A model generated the notes under the pieces. That model saw only the letters and a list, made by a program, of their open reading frames with translations. It did not search any database and was not told the DNA's origin. Positions 35,091 through 47,501 of a DNA stretch of 64,000 nt are shown one piece after another. The stretch is from contig CP136063.1 in assembly GCA_032622095.1 (NCBI GenBank), forward strand, positions 114,286,723 to 114,350,722, given 5' to 3'. A program made the position numbers and the translations under genes. The stretch comes from Siphonodentalium dalli. Lineage: Eukaryota; Mollusca; Scaphopoda; Gadilida; Siphonodentaliidae. How positions within the stretch are numbered: the stretch's first letter is position 1; every line of letters starts with the position of its first letter.

Positions 35091-35295
35091 TAGAGACCTT
35101 AAAATGTGCATATAGTGTCCTAAGTGCAACGTCAGAATACAGCGGCCATTCGAGCTTCCTTTTTTGGGGTTGCTTCGGTGGCCGTGTGGTATTGACGTCG
35201 GACTTTGAGTTGCAAGGCGCGCTCGCCGTCGGGCCGGGGTTCGTATCCCACCCAATCCAAAAATATTTGCACTGTCTCAAAAATAAAATTTGCTT
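35091..35295 (+). repeat. 286-bp unit, right part of the occupied copy
   Basis: TAGAGACCTTAAAATGTGCA onward matches 33483-33687. With 33688-33768 it rebuilds exactly 286 bp. A third SINE copy lies within it at 35166-35297. Confidence 0.85.
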
Positions 35296-35297
35296 CT
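35166..35297 (+). mobile_element. tRNA-derived SINE, copy 3
   Basis: Same head as the other two, with a better B box (GGTTCGTATCCC). Confidence 0.7.
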
Positions 35298-35639
35298 AAA
35301 GCCCAAATATTCCCAAATTGCCTAGTGAACGGTATTTAAAGTGGTTTCTAGAGGTTTTGTAACATGGTTGTATCACAACTGGACGTCTGGAACCATCTGG
35401 TCATTTAGTACCAGATTGTTTGCGTACAATGTAGGAAATCAATTGGTTGTTTTGTACCATGTTTCATACAATGTCTGGAATACTTTATTGATAACAAAAC
35501 ATACTAATAACAGTATTTGTTAGATGGGAACATTTACAAAACATAACAAATGCAAATGCACCCAACATTCAGTTTAGAGAGTGGGCAATACTAAATATTT
35601 GTATGGATGGATACTTTTCTAAAGTGGGTATCCTTTCCC

Positions 35640-36110
35640 CCTGAACTGGGCTATCAACACACCAAAGTGCAACCAGATCTGATGATCCATGCCCAAGCTA
35701 CAAGCTGAAGGTATCATACAGACACAAAATTCACAAATTTCCAAGTCACACAAGGGCCATAACTTTGGTAAAAATGAATGGACGAAACTGAAGTATGTAG
35801 GTAATCTTTCCCCCCAAGCTGTGCTATCAGTTTACCAAAGCACAACCAAATCCGATGTCAGATCCATGCCCGAGTTACAAGCTGATATGGTCGTAGACAT
35901 AAAGTTAAAAAAATTCCAAGTCAAAAAAGGGTGGTAACTCGGGTAAACATTAATGGATGAAACCCGTAGTATGTGTCTATGCTTCCCCCCAACATGTGCT
36001 ATCACCATGCCAAAGGACAACTAAATCTGATCGTTGATGCCCAAGTTACAAAGTGATATGATTCACAAATTTCCAAGTCAAACAAAGGCCGTGACTCAGG
36101 TATAAATTAT
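35640..36110 (+). repeat. Diverged tandem units of ~165 bp
   Basis: About three units marked by CATGCCCAAG(C/T)TACAA, ATTTCCAAGTCA and GGGCCATAACTTTGG-like text. I see no gene in 35300-36500. Confidence 0.55.
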
Positions 36111-36517
36111 TGGGCTATTAACACTGGAATTGGGTCAAAATTTTCCAGGATACAAGGTCCAGGTGAGTGGGTACAGTCTGCCCCCCAAATGCAGTTTTTT
36201 GCAGTGTTATGTAATTTGTTTTAATTTTTTTTCAAAATCCATTTTAAAGACATGCTATGGTTAACAAAGTGAGTTTAAATTAAACAACTACAAAGGATTA
36301 GTCAAGTGGAGGTGGTTCAATGTCTAAACATTTTCTCATTATTTGTCCCTTTTATGACTCGATACCATGGGGTGCATGGGTCCAGTTTTGGATGATAAAA
36401 AAATGGCACTGGACAAAAAGCAATTTCATCAGCCATAACAGGTTTTAATGGCCGCTTTAAAGATGCATAATCGGATTTAATGCCCCATAATTACTATCTC
36501 TTCGGCTTTGGGGTAAT

Positions 36518-37911
36518 AAATCCTTCTGGAGATACATAAGAAACAACACCAAAGCAAAACCGGAATTGGAGAAATAGAGAAACCAAATGGAGCGTTATGC
36601 ATCGATAACACTGAGAAGGCAGACACGCTAAACAAATTCTTCAGCAGTGTATATACAGCGGAAGATGATGCTGAAGTTCCTGATCCAGGAGAGACTGAAC
36701 TCAATGTCGAGCTCGCAAATATAGTTGTGACACCCGAAACAGTTCTGAGATTCTTGCTCGAGAGTTGAACTCCTCAAAATCCCCTGGAGAGGATCAGATG
36801 CATCCCCAAATCCTAAAAGAAGCAGCCATGGAAATCTGCACTGTACTCACCACATTTTTAAACAAATCAATGGAAACTGGAACAGTACCAGAGGACTGGA
36901 AGATGGCTACCGTCTGCTCAATCTTTAAGGGAGACAGGAAAAATCCGGGGAATTACAGGCCGGTCAGTCTAACAAGTATAGTGTGCAAGATCATGGAGAA
37001 AATAGTCCGAGAGAAGCTAGTGGAGCACATGGAAACAAACAACTTATTTTACGAATCACCAACACGGTTTTAGATCAGGACATTCGTGTGTCACACAACT
37101 GCTTGAAGTCCAGGATGATTTTAACAACTACATACAAAACGATCAAAACATAGACATCATATATCTGGACTACAGAAAGGCTTTTGACACTGTTCCACAC
37201 AGAAGATTACTGAAGAAATTAAATAGCTATAACATCTCGGGGAATGTACATAAATGGATTGAAAACTTCTTAACTAACAGGAAACAAGCAGTAAGAGTAT
37301 GCGGAGCCACATCCAGTATAGCGGACGTCACGAGCGGAATCCCACAGGGGTCGGTACTAGGACATGTACTCTTCCTAATCTTTATAAATGACATTACAAA
37401 CTCCATAAATTGCCAGATCAAATTATTTCCCGACGACACAAAGATATATACTACAATAAAAGATGACGAAGACAAACAGAGATTGCAGAACGACTTAAAT
37501 ACCCTATCAGACTGGTCCAACAAATGGCTACTCAGATTCAATGCAGCAAAATGTAAAGTGCATCACATTGGCAGAACTAATCCAGAATACAACTACACAC
37601 TGAGGGAAGGGAACTTAGATATATCAATACAAACAACTGAAGAAGAGAAAGACATAGGGATCACATTTGACAACAAATTATCATACGAGCACCACAGTGT
37701 CACTATACAAAGCAAACCAACGATTCGTCATGATAAGAAGAACTTTCACCCACATGGACGAAGATATGACAAAAACATTATACAAATCCCTAGTTAGACC
37801 AATGGTCTCACTGAACTATGTGTAGACGCACCTGATGTCAACACTTTTAAATCAACACTCAACGACTCCTGGAGGGGAAGAGAAAACAAGTTCCATTTTA
37901 AATTTAACTAA
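36518..37911 (+). pseudogene. Decayed LINE reverse transcriptase (CR1/Jockey-like)
   Basis: Fragments in order: KSFWRYIRNN (36518), GIGEIEKPNG, NSSKSPGEDQMHPQILKEAA (36770), VPEDWKMATV, NYRPVSLTS; then a frame change near 37060 to HGFRSGHSCVTQL, IIYLDYRKAFDTVPH, SGIPQGSVLG and SDWSNKWLL. The catalytic (Y/F)ADD box reads FPDD (near 37429), so the enzyme should be dead. After ~37797 the sequence jumps to the C-terminal end (NTFKSTLNDSW, stop ~37911), so a segment is deleted. At least two frameshifts. The endonuclease domain and 5' end are absent. Confidence 0.9.
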
Positions 37912-39088
37912 AATACCAAAAATATGTTTTAACGGCTGTAAATACTGTGATTTTAACAATGCTGCAAACACCATTGATAGTACATGTACGAAACGTTGAG
38001 GAATTAAACAAGAGGCCATCCAAGCATCGAATTGTTGTTAGCCTAGCAAAAATTCCACTGACTTCTTCTAGAAATATATATGGAAATGCGAGGACGTCGT
38101 CATGAGAGTTAGAGAGGTCATGCAGCTTGCAATGGCTTTGTCTTTTTGAACCTACCCACCCAAATAATTACCCAATGAATATCAGATATAACTGTTAGGT
38201 TAGTGTATAGTTTTGTTAGGCAAAAACTTCATATTCAACAGTGATTTAAACCCATTCCTACATTCCTAGTAATACATATACCTAATATATGTTGGCCTTG
38301 GGTCTACCGTAAGTAGTTGGTATATAGTTTATGAACACTATTATTTATGTTTGACACCGCATTGCAGTATATGTTGTAATATAATTTACTGCTAGTCCAT
38401 TGTCTTAAAATATTTGTGGAAATTATTGTGTAATTACACTCTATAGAGAACAAGTAAATTCTCACTATCAGTATCAATGTTTTAATTTGTTTGTGTCATT
38501 AATAGTATATTAATGCTATCAATGTTGGGAAGCGTAGCTCCCCACATTTTTGGCAAATAAATCTTAATAAAACACATGTGGAGTTCTTAATTCTGAGGAT
38601 TAGTTGTAACAAAGTAACGATAACACAGGTTTTTGAAAAAAATCAAGTGACAGTCAAATTTTCAATGTTTTTCAAAGCCAGAGACATCTACACACGCATA
38701 CAGAAAGCAAAAAAAAAAATCTCCATGAATTGTTTTTTCAATTTTTTTTAATTCGGACTTTGGAACAAAAATTCTGTCAACTCACTATTTCACCCTGAAG
38801 TTGCCAAACAATGTCTGTAGGCACTGCTAATGTGCTTTCAAACCATAATTCAGTGTAGTAATATATCACCTACAATATTCTGATGGTCGTTTTGGTGTAT
38901 TTAGGTCCTGGTAACTAATCACATGATTCAGTTGACCTAAATCAAGTTGATGTGTTGTACCTGAATCAAGGAATACATGTACATGTAGTACCTCAATCTT
39001 CGGCTTTCTTTGACCCTGAGGTTTACATAAACATTCTCAAACAATGTAAACAGGAAGTTGTCTAGCCTAAAACATTGTTCACTATTAG
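37912..39088. other. No gene recognised; AT-rich flank after the LINE
   Basis: It contains a small hairpin (TGGGAAGCGTAGCTCCCCA near 38524). No supported gene. Confidence 0.4.
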
Positions 39089-39222
39089 TTATCTTCGGCA
39101 ACATCGGGGGTACATGGAGATTTATTACCTGGATGTCGATTTTGAACCCCGAGGAGCCGAGGGGTTCAAAAAGAGACATCCAGGTATTAAATCTCCATGT
39201 ACCCCACGATGTGACGGAGATA
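39089..39222. mobile_element. Foldback element
   Basis: GGGTACATGGAGATTTA is mirrored by TAAATCTCCATGTACCC, continuing through ACCTGGATGTC / GACATCCAGGT to a loop at AACCCCGAGGAGCCGAGG. Outer ends are TTATCTTCGGCAACATCG / CGATGTGACGGAGATAA. Confidence 0.8.
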
Positions 39223-39684
39223 AAAAACGATTTTTGTCCCACAATAATAGTCATTTCTCCTTAATTTAAGTGTGTTTTTCATAGGTTCTCCGAATAATTC
39301 ACACCAATAAGAATAATTCAGTAGCCGACCTAAGGATCTGGCGTCAGGTGATGTCAAACTCGGCAGGCGAGAGGAACGTCACGATTGGTGGAAACTGTCA
39401 GTTCAAGGGTCATTCATATACCCCTGATGTTTCACATGCTCATATACCCCCCCGATGTTTCGAGCACGTTCTCTTATACCCCGCTGTCAAGGGTGACGGG
39501 GGACATGGTGATTTAAACGTGGCGTTGTAGCCAATCAGTTTGCTAGTTCAACCGGATGTGGGGACAAAATATATTATTAATGAATTGATTTCATATTATC
39601 AACACCACAATCAATTGTTTTCTATAAATTCTTTTGTGAGACAAATGTTAATGTCTTGGAGCTCGGATAACTCTATGAGCAGAA

Positions 39685-40255
39685 TGTCAAACAACATTGA
39701 CTTTTGAAGGGTAGTGGCATTTACTAAGTAACAACACAATTAAAATTCCAACCAAAATAAAGATGTGCATTTCATAGCGAATTGGATTACCAATTACATG
39801 GCATGAAAGTTAATGAAATATTTGCACTGTTTTTTTATGCGAAAATAGGCTATCTATTCAGTTGATTATTAACGACAAAAAATTAATAACTTGGAATTTG
39901 GCCATATCTATGATTAATATCAATGATTATTGTGAACTGTTATCTATTATTCCCAAAATATTTTAATGTCTAAATGGTTACATAATCAAATCGTAATTTG
40001 ATGGGGTCATTCATCAATCACAAAATGACAGCCACCATAACACAAGTTGAATGAAATTTGTTTCAATTATCGTTGACAAAATTACACCTCAAATTCAATT
40101 ACAATTGTCTGGTGCATATCCTGGTGGTCAATAACATACATGTAGTGTATTGTTTGTTCAACGCTATATTAAATTTTTTATACTTTTATCGCTACAAAAA
40201 TCACAAGTTCGTTCAGTGACAGATGTGACCAGACTTCTGTTGTCGCCAATACATG
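39685..40255 (+). repeat. Direct duplication, copy A
   Basis: Diverged direct copy of 40470-41525. Shared blocks: TTAATAACTTGGAATTTGGC, TTTTAATGTCTAAAT, GATGGGGTCATTCA, CAATTGTCTGGTGCATA-type text. It lacks the element found in copy B. Confidence 0.75.
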
Positions 40256-40469
40256 CACTAGTACTACTAGCATTGTTGTTTCCTGAGAATTTGGGCAGAA
40301 CTTCCCCTGGAGGCACTACCAGATCCTTCACACCACCCGTATCCAATCAAATATAGCCAGATCATTATAATCAATCAAATTGCTAATTTGGGCAGTTAAT
40401 GCCACAATTAGATAATACTACTGTGGCTAGAGAACTTAATTCATAGTCGTTAGTGGCAGAATATCTCAT

Positions 40470-41525
40470 ACTATTCCCTCCACATCATTGCCGCACAATG
40501 TAAACAACATTGATTCTTGCAGGGTAGTGGCATTGGCTAAGTCATAACACAACCAAAATGCTAGCCAAAAAAATTTAAATATGCATTCCATAGCCAATTG
40601 ATTACCAATCACATGGCACCTGAGTTAATGGAAGCTAATGAATATTTCTTCACTTTTTTGATGCACGAAAAATAGGCTACCTATTCAGATGATTATTACC
40701 TACAAAAAATTAATAACTTGGAATTTGGCAATGTTTATTATTAATATCAATGTTTATTGTTAACTGTTATTTATCATTCCCACAACATTTTAATGTCTAA
40801 ATTATGGAATACTATTAGGGCCACTTCCTAATGGCGCTTTCGGCGTGCGCCGAAAGCGACAAAAAGTGTGCCATTAGCAGGGCTTTTTATTTCGGCGAGA
40901 ATCCAATTCTGGATTCTCGTAAATATTCTCGCAAATTACCCTGGATTCTCGTGAGAAAGTATGGTTGGATTCTCGCAAAATCAGATAAAATATATGCCCT
41001 GCATTAGTAACGCGCCGATAGTAACGCGCCGAAAGCGACAAAATGTGCGCTGTTACATGTGTTACGGCGCACATTTTGTCGCTTAGGCGCGCGCCGAAAC
41101 ACGTATGCGCTAATGGCACACTTTTTGTCGCTTTCCAGCGCGTTACTAATGGCCCACTATTTGTTGCTTTCGGTGCGCGCCAAAAGTGCCATTAGGAAGT
41201 GGCCCTAATAGTATTCCATACTAAATAGTTAAATAATCAAATCGTAATTCGATGGGGTCATTCACCAATCTCAAAATGGCAGCCACCACAACACAAGTCA
41301 TATGAAATTTATTTCATTTATAGTTGACAAAATTTCACCTGAAACTCAATTAAAATTGTCTGGTGCATACTCCGATTGTCCATTTACCTATTTTAAACAG
41401 AACGGTAAGTTGTTTATCCAACAATTTATTTAATTTATATCAATTTTAAGCTATGCAAAAAGACATGTTTTGTTCGTTCACAGATTGAGAAACCGAAGTG
41501 GCCAGAACACTGTTGTCGCTAAACA
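40470..41525 (+). repeat. Direct duplication, copy B, interrupted by a TIR element
   Basis: Partner of copy A, split at 40803-41220. Confidence 0.75.
40803..41220. mobile_element. TIR element (MITE) with perfect 33-bp inverted ends
   Basis: 40803-40835 is the exact reverse complement of 41188-41220. CTAAAT flanks both sides, and copy A (near 39975) keeps the site without the element. The interior repeats CGCGCCGAAAGCGACAAAA in both orientations. Confidence 0.9.
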
Positions 41526-41572
41526 AAGGTGTTTCTGTGAAGATTGACATGTGGCCGATGGGGTCTATTATA

Positions 41573-42037
41573 CAGCCCTGGGAATTAGCCTAGGCAATAG
41601 GCAATGCCTAGGTAAAAGCAGAGGTAAAATCAGTTTGCCTAGGCAATTATATTGCCTAGGTAAAACAAGTTCATTGGGTTACTAAAATTGATTTGTGTCT
41701 ATCAGAAATAGAACCTCTTTAGCCAAAATGACTTCCTTAAATCACTCTTTACAAAATATTGTCCTAAAATTGTTTCCATGGCACTGGGCCATTAACTAGC
41801 TACCCATAAGGGAACTAGTTTTGGAGATGATTTGTGTAATGTATATATATGATGAGTAGTGGCCTGGAAATGTTTTCCAAAATAACTAAGCATTTCAGGT
41901 TATTATTGAATCATATTGATTTGAGATGGCAATATTTTTGCAAAATTTCCTAGGTAAAATCTGTTTTTACCTAGGCCGATTTCTTTCACCTAGGCAAAAA
42001 TATTGCCTAGGCAAATTTTCCTTAATTCCCAGGGCTG
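41573..42037. mobile_element. TIR element with CAGCCCTGGGAATTA ends
   Basis: Ends CAGCCCTGGGAATTA / TAATTCCCAGGGCTG are flanked by ATTATA on both sides. CCTAGGCAA / TTGCCTAGG motifs are repeated within both subterminal regions. Confidence 0.8.
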
Positions 42038-43257
42038 ATTATATAATAAATTAATAAAAGTCAATTCGCATCGCGATAAGTCACGGCATGTGTTGAACTG
42101 AGGAATTGGACTGAAATCACATTCAAAATTTAGCTCGAATTAGCCATGTGAGCTCAAATGAGCTATTTAGCTCATTTGGCACCTGTGTCGACCTGTTTAT
42201 TTTTAACACAATAACATTAACATTAACAGTTTGATCTGCAGCATGAAATAACATTTTCAAAAATAATCTTGAGGGACATCTCAATGTGCATTTCGGATCA
42301 TACATGGATATGTGCATTAATGATTAACTTAAACACGCGACGGATAAAGCGTAGTTTTTGAAAATTTAATTTCAATAATTTTTTTTCACAAAGAAAATCG
42401 CACAGCACGTCAGCAGTCATCACAATTCACATCAGTCATCACTCATCAGACATCACACACGGAAACAACAATAATTAGGCTATTAAATACATACCTCCTT
42501 TCTGCGTCGTCTCTTTCGTTTATGACTTCCATCACAAAATGGTTTTCAAGCTACCAGAGCAGATTTAATGCTATATAATGTATATTTTGACATAAATTAT
42601 TATTATTTTCAGCAAAATAAAATCTTCGATAAGCATGAGGGGGTCAAGGTCAGGGACACACTACCGGTGGGATGTCGTACATGGTATATTTCGTACCGAA
42701 TGAATTTAAAGTGTCTGCAGAGTCGTTATTTCGTGAGAATCCGGATTCAGAATCCGATTACGGGGGTGGGGCTAATTTCCGATTCTAGGTCAGATTTTGA
42801 AATCCACTTGGTCTCCGATACTACGTTTCAAACATGACTCATGTATTTGACACAAGTATCATATGTATCTTATATTTATAATGTTCATGTTTGTTGTGAA
42901 AGTTATGCTTTTCTTCTATGTGTATATACATGGCACCTAATTAGCTGCCAATCCGACTTAATCGTATCTTTTTTCCAGTTAAAGTGTGTTTATTGATGAG
43001 GGTAATAATTTCTAACAGCTCTGGATCTCCCGAATCAAATTCCGAAGACGTTGTGGAGAACACACGGAACTTGTCAGTTGTACAGGAATGTGGCGACAGG
43101 GGTTGGTTGGGGTGCATCGACCCCCTCCCGAACTTTGGTACAATTTTCTTAGCTGTACAGTCATTCATACGTGAGGCAAATCATGATTCTTTTGACTAAC
43201 TTTTCCAAATAACGATACGTACAAGCCAGCAAACGCAACAAAACAACCCCGATTTTA

Positions 43258-43435
43258 AACAAATACACACACAAACTTATGACGAACTCGGGGGAGGGGT
43301 GACCGGTGATCTGTATATATGTTCAACTTGTTTTGGTAGTCATGTTGCTTTGCCATTAAGTGCTAATTATTTATATACAGATCACCGGTCACCCCCTCCC
43401 CCGAGTTCGTCATAAGTTTGTATGTGTATTTGTTT
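43258..43435. repeat. Hairpin element in copy 1
   Basis: ACAAATACAC..ACAAACTTAT and GGTGACCGGTGATCTGTATA are mirrored across an ~70-bp loop. The same structure is at 57238-57415. Confidence 0.85.
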
Positions 43436-44009
43436 GGGAGACACAACAAATGTTTTCATGTGCAACCATGATGATCCTAATTAAAAGAAAATGGTTTCTG
43501 TAACCACTGACTGGTGTAAGAGGCTCAGGGAGTACACTGGAGACAAAGTTAGAATGTGCCAGAATACTAACGCAAAAATACTTGGTCTATATATACAATT
43601 TGTACCGGTACCACAGCTATAAAACTATACATGAGAAATAAATACACTGTGGTTCCATCTGTAGCGCTGCTACGGACATAAACATTTGGCTGTAAACGGC
43701 ATGCAATTACATGGTAAGAATCAATCTTATTTGAAGGCAAATATTAGTAGCACCATTACATGTGGATTGTGGAGCTATACAGAAATCTTACTTTGCGCAC
43801 GGCGTTATTGCTTTTGCATTTTATTCCAAGATGGACGCTGACGGCCATGTTTTTCAACATGTTTTGGTCAATAGGAGGCTCCCATGTTGAGGTCACCCCG
43901 AAGATCAATATGAAATGTGGTGATAATCGGATGAGGGATGTGGTATGTAGGGTGCGCCCGGAGACGTGACGACAGGGTGGGGGTGGGTGGTGTCTCACCC
44001 CCAACTTTG

Positions 44010-44720
44010 GTCAAACTGTTCAACAGTTGGAAATTTCATACCTGCCAAAACATTAGTTGGAAAGTTCACACCAACAATAGGTTGAAAATGTTCTTGTAGT
44101 TTGATTTTTAAACAATTTATTGGGGGGAATTAATTGTTTTTGGACCAATATTTGCATATTTTCCTATTTTTTTGTCAAAATTTTGGACTGAAATGGTCAT
44201 CAGTTGGAAATTTTCCAACCTTAGGGGGGGGGGTGACAGATTGGAAATTTCCAACACTTGGAAAGCTTGTGTCCTGGTCCCTCCCCCGTGGCCAGTCCAG
44301 AACTGCTAGTTAATTTAAGAAAACAATATTGTCATACATTTGGTCAACATTGTCATTGGAATTGTCATCAGTTGGAAATTTTCCAAGCTAAGTCAGGTTT
44401 GAAATTTCCAACTCTAGGAAGGCTTGAGGCAAGTCTAGATGCTAGGGTTTAGCGATTTTCTTGTTCAGATTTCAAAATTTTCGCCATGGTCGGCCCGGTG
44501 TGTCATTGTCCCTCCCCCATGGCCAATATATACAAAACTGCATGCTAATTAGTTTAACAAAACAATATTTTACTACAATTGGTCAAACTTGTGGACTGAA
44601 ATGGTCATCAGTTGGAGAATTTTCCAACCTGAGGGGGAGTATGAGGTTTGAAATTTCCAACACTAGGAAAGCTTCAGTTGAAGCCGGTTTAGATGCTAGG
44701 ATTTGCGATTTTCTTGTATA
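44010..44720 (+). repeat. Diverged tandem units with TTGGAAATTTTCCAAC
   Basis: Three or more units contain GAAATGGTCATCAGTTGGA then TTTGAAATTTCCAAC and GTCTAGATGCTAGG. A further unit is near 47905-48000. Confidence 0.65.
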
Positions 44721-46242
44721 GTTTTCAAAATGTGTCCCGGTCTCTTGCCCGTATAGCCGTATGCATTTGTCTGGAGTTAGACCACTATAGATGTTAGAAT
44801 TTATGCAATTTTCAGGTTAATATATCTGAATGTTCTCATACCGGGAATATAGAACCATGGTTTATGAATATATATATATAGGATATTAGGCCTGAGCACT
44901 GAGGTGCAAGTGGGGGGGGGGGTGCAAATGGAATTATGCAAAACTTGTGTTTGATCTGACTCTGATTCAAGGGAGGAGGGTGCAGTTGGAATTTCCCAAG
45001 GTGGACACCCCTCCAACGGAGACCCTCTAGCCACGTCCCTGGGTGCGCCAAAGGATTTAGTCATATTCAAAGAGTAAAAATTTGACATCCACGATGGCTG
45101 CTGGAGAAAAAAAGATAGCTCCCATCTACAGGTCAAATTGGAGCTATACATATGAAGTTTTATGAAGATCGGATAAGGGATACCTGTAGGGTGTGCCGAA
45201 GGAAACTGTTGATGCACGCACGGACGCCAACCCATGGAAATAGCTCAAACTTTACGACGTAAAGTTGAGCTAAAACTGAACGGGGCTGGATGGATCAAAT
45301 ATGGCCCGACTCAGTGACAAGGCATATTGTTTCCTCTTAGAACATGTGCCAATTGTAGTTATATTGCGCAAAATCCGATTGGACATTTTAAATAATTTAT
45401 GTCGAAAAATAAATAACCGTGGAGTATTATACTGAGAATATACTCTTGGAACTGGTCTCTTCACAAATGCATGGGTATACAGTAAAGCTATACCGGGTAT
45501 AGCTCGTGTTTGGCAGATGATAGGATAGACTACGTGTGTCCTATATATATAGCTGCGCATACTTGGTCTCCTTTCCAATCCATATCACTATTCCACTCGT
45601 CGATATGTCTCTTCTCTTCTTAAAGGCACTCAATCCGATCATACGGTCCCCATATCATCAAGATACAACAACAATTTTTTTTTCAAAATACACTTTTGTT
45701 ATTGGAATCTATTAATTGCAACACAATATAATGCTAATAACTATGGTATCAACATTTCACAAAACGTGTTGTTTATCAACATTTCGTTCAACGAAATTTG
45801 GCCGTATTACCACATCGATTTTAGAGTAATCCATTTTCATCCGCAATTGTGTCAGAGACCGTCGGTTTGATGACTGTTTTCTGGGCCACAAATAATTGCA
45901 CATCTCGAAAATAACAGACATCAAAAATCTATATATCATCACCCTGAGCTTTGATCGGTGGTGTTCCTCGAATCAAATACTTTTTACCCCCGAAGCCAAA
46001 GAAATAGTTATTTGGGAGCGTTAATTTGGATAATGCATTTTAAAATGACATTGCATAAGTTTTATACCACATAACATCCATATGAGTGGACGAAATATAG
46101 TCGCAAGTTGAGGGAGCGACAGGAGCTATAGCTGTTTAGTCTCTATCAGTGGGACTAAATTTAAGGAATATTAGATTTCAACTCTCAAGTCTCAATCATG
46201 ACGATCTGTAGTCCGATTAGTCTCTGCCTGCATGTTATACTA

Positions 46243-46365
46243 TCATGTTTCAATCTTGCCCGTCATGTTCAGAGTATAAACAATAATTCTCCCGAAAAAG
46301 TCGGTGCTGCTGTTGAAAACAAGCTTCAAGCACTTCACATGAGTATTGTTCTCGATTTTAAATGT
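46243..46365 (-). CDS. NR2C2AP: NR2C2AP, last exon (copy 1)
   Basis: Forty codons plus TGA. The acceptor is TATTAACAG (AG 46366-46367) and the phase is 0. The peptide runs TFKIENNTHVKCLKLVF, then STDFFGRIIVYTLN, ending TGKIET. The S/TTDFFGR.. .Y.L block is diagnostic for the C-terminus of nuclear receptor 2C2-associated protein (TRA16), a small protein with a galactose-binding-like fold. With the exons at 48839-49012 and 50793-50883 it gives 128 residues; vertebrate NR2C2AP is about 139. An antisense plus-strand frame over this exon (46198-46380) is not real coding. Confidence 0.93.
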   Translation of the reverse strand, partial: TFKIENNTHVKCLKLVFNSSTDFFGRIIVYTLNMTGKIET

Positions 46366-47338
46366 CTGTTAATAAGTTAAGGAAAAAAATTATCAAGTTA
46401 TTAGAAAGACGTAGATATGCAAGGTATGGGTCACACCAAGTATCGTCACCGCTGTGAACCAAAGTTGTCGAAAACATTATGGGTGTTCAGAAATGCATGG
46501 GGTAGAATCGCCTATGCTATGTACAGCCACAAGAAAAAAAATTAGATGTATACATATGCATTCAATGATAGAACTATAGTTAAGTATGGTGTACCTATTG
46601 CTTCTGATTTCTTATTGAGATGCTAATGGTATGACCGGAGAAGCACAGTATTGAGATGACCTCCCCCCCCCCCAACTTAGATAAGACATGAACATCGGTC
46701 CGAGTAAAACGTTTTCAGATCGAGTATACAAACTTTATTGGGCGTCTGATGGTCAGCAACCGCTTTCTATAAGACACCCGCGGTCAGATGCTCGTAGCCC
46801 GTTTATATATAACCATATATATATGCCAAAAAACTGTACAAAACAAACGCCATTCTTTTTACCGTGTATGTATTCATGGTCTGTTTGCCTGTGGTTGTCC
46901 GCAACCTGGTGCCCGGTGTTATTGCTTTGAAAGGTAATCATGTTCGACTGGTGTTGTTAGATTGGTAATGAGATTAGCGGTTTCTATGTCTTGTCTGGTC
47001 ATATTTACTATTTGAACTTTGTCTGAAATAGACGCACTTTTTGTACTAGAATTTGCGCAACAGGAGCGCAGGGAAATCGCATGTCGAGTGGGTTTAAGGG
47101 TTTTTAGAAAAAGTATTTATATGGTATAGAGAGGCCAGCAGAACGATACCATATATATAATATATGCCACTGCATCCAATTGGGGTTTATTGTGATGTCT
47201 TTAGTGGAGTTTTGTGGGTATGAGAGCTCATTTCCCCCTGATTTCTGCTCCATATGTGGTATTCTCCTTTAAAAAATTTATTTTATTATTTCAAACAGGG
47301 GATATCCCCGGCGCAGGGGCTATACGATTCCCCGACAG

Positions 47339-47501
47339 TATCTTATGCGCCACAGGCGTCCGTATAGAGGCTACTGCCCACATAAATAAGTAGTATGATG
47401 TGAGCCCACCCACCCACCCCCCCAATCCCGCCACCCATAGTATCTTATGCGCCACAGGCGCCCGTATAGAGGATACTGCCCACATAAATAAGTAGTATGA
47501 G
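47339..47501 (+). repeat. 163-bp insertion present only in copy 1
   Basis: Relative to 61349/61350 in copy 2, copy 1 carries two ~60-bp direct repeats (47339-47398 and 47441-47500; each starts TATCTTATGCGCCACAGGCG) separated by a C-rich spacer. Confidence 0.9.

Noticed and set aside
36765-37797. Host reverse-transcriptase gene
   Set aside because: Frameshifts, a broken FPDD catalytic box and an internal deletion show a dead LINE copy.
43756-44004. Frames repeated identically in both 8-kb copies as evidence of genes
   Set aside because: The two copies are so similar everywhere that identity of a frame says nothing about coding.
46198-46380. Small secreted-peptide-like plus-strand frame (MTICSPISLCLHVIL)
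   Set aside because: It is exactly antisense to the last exon of NR2C2AP, which explains its conservation in both copies.
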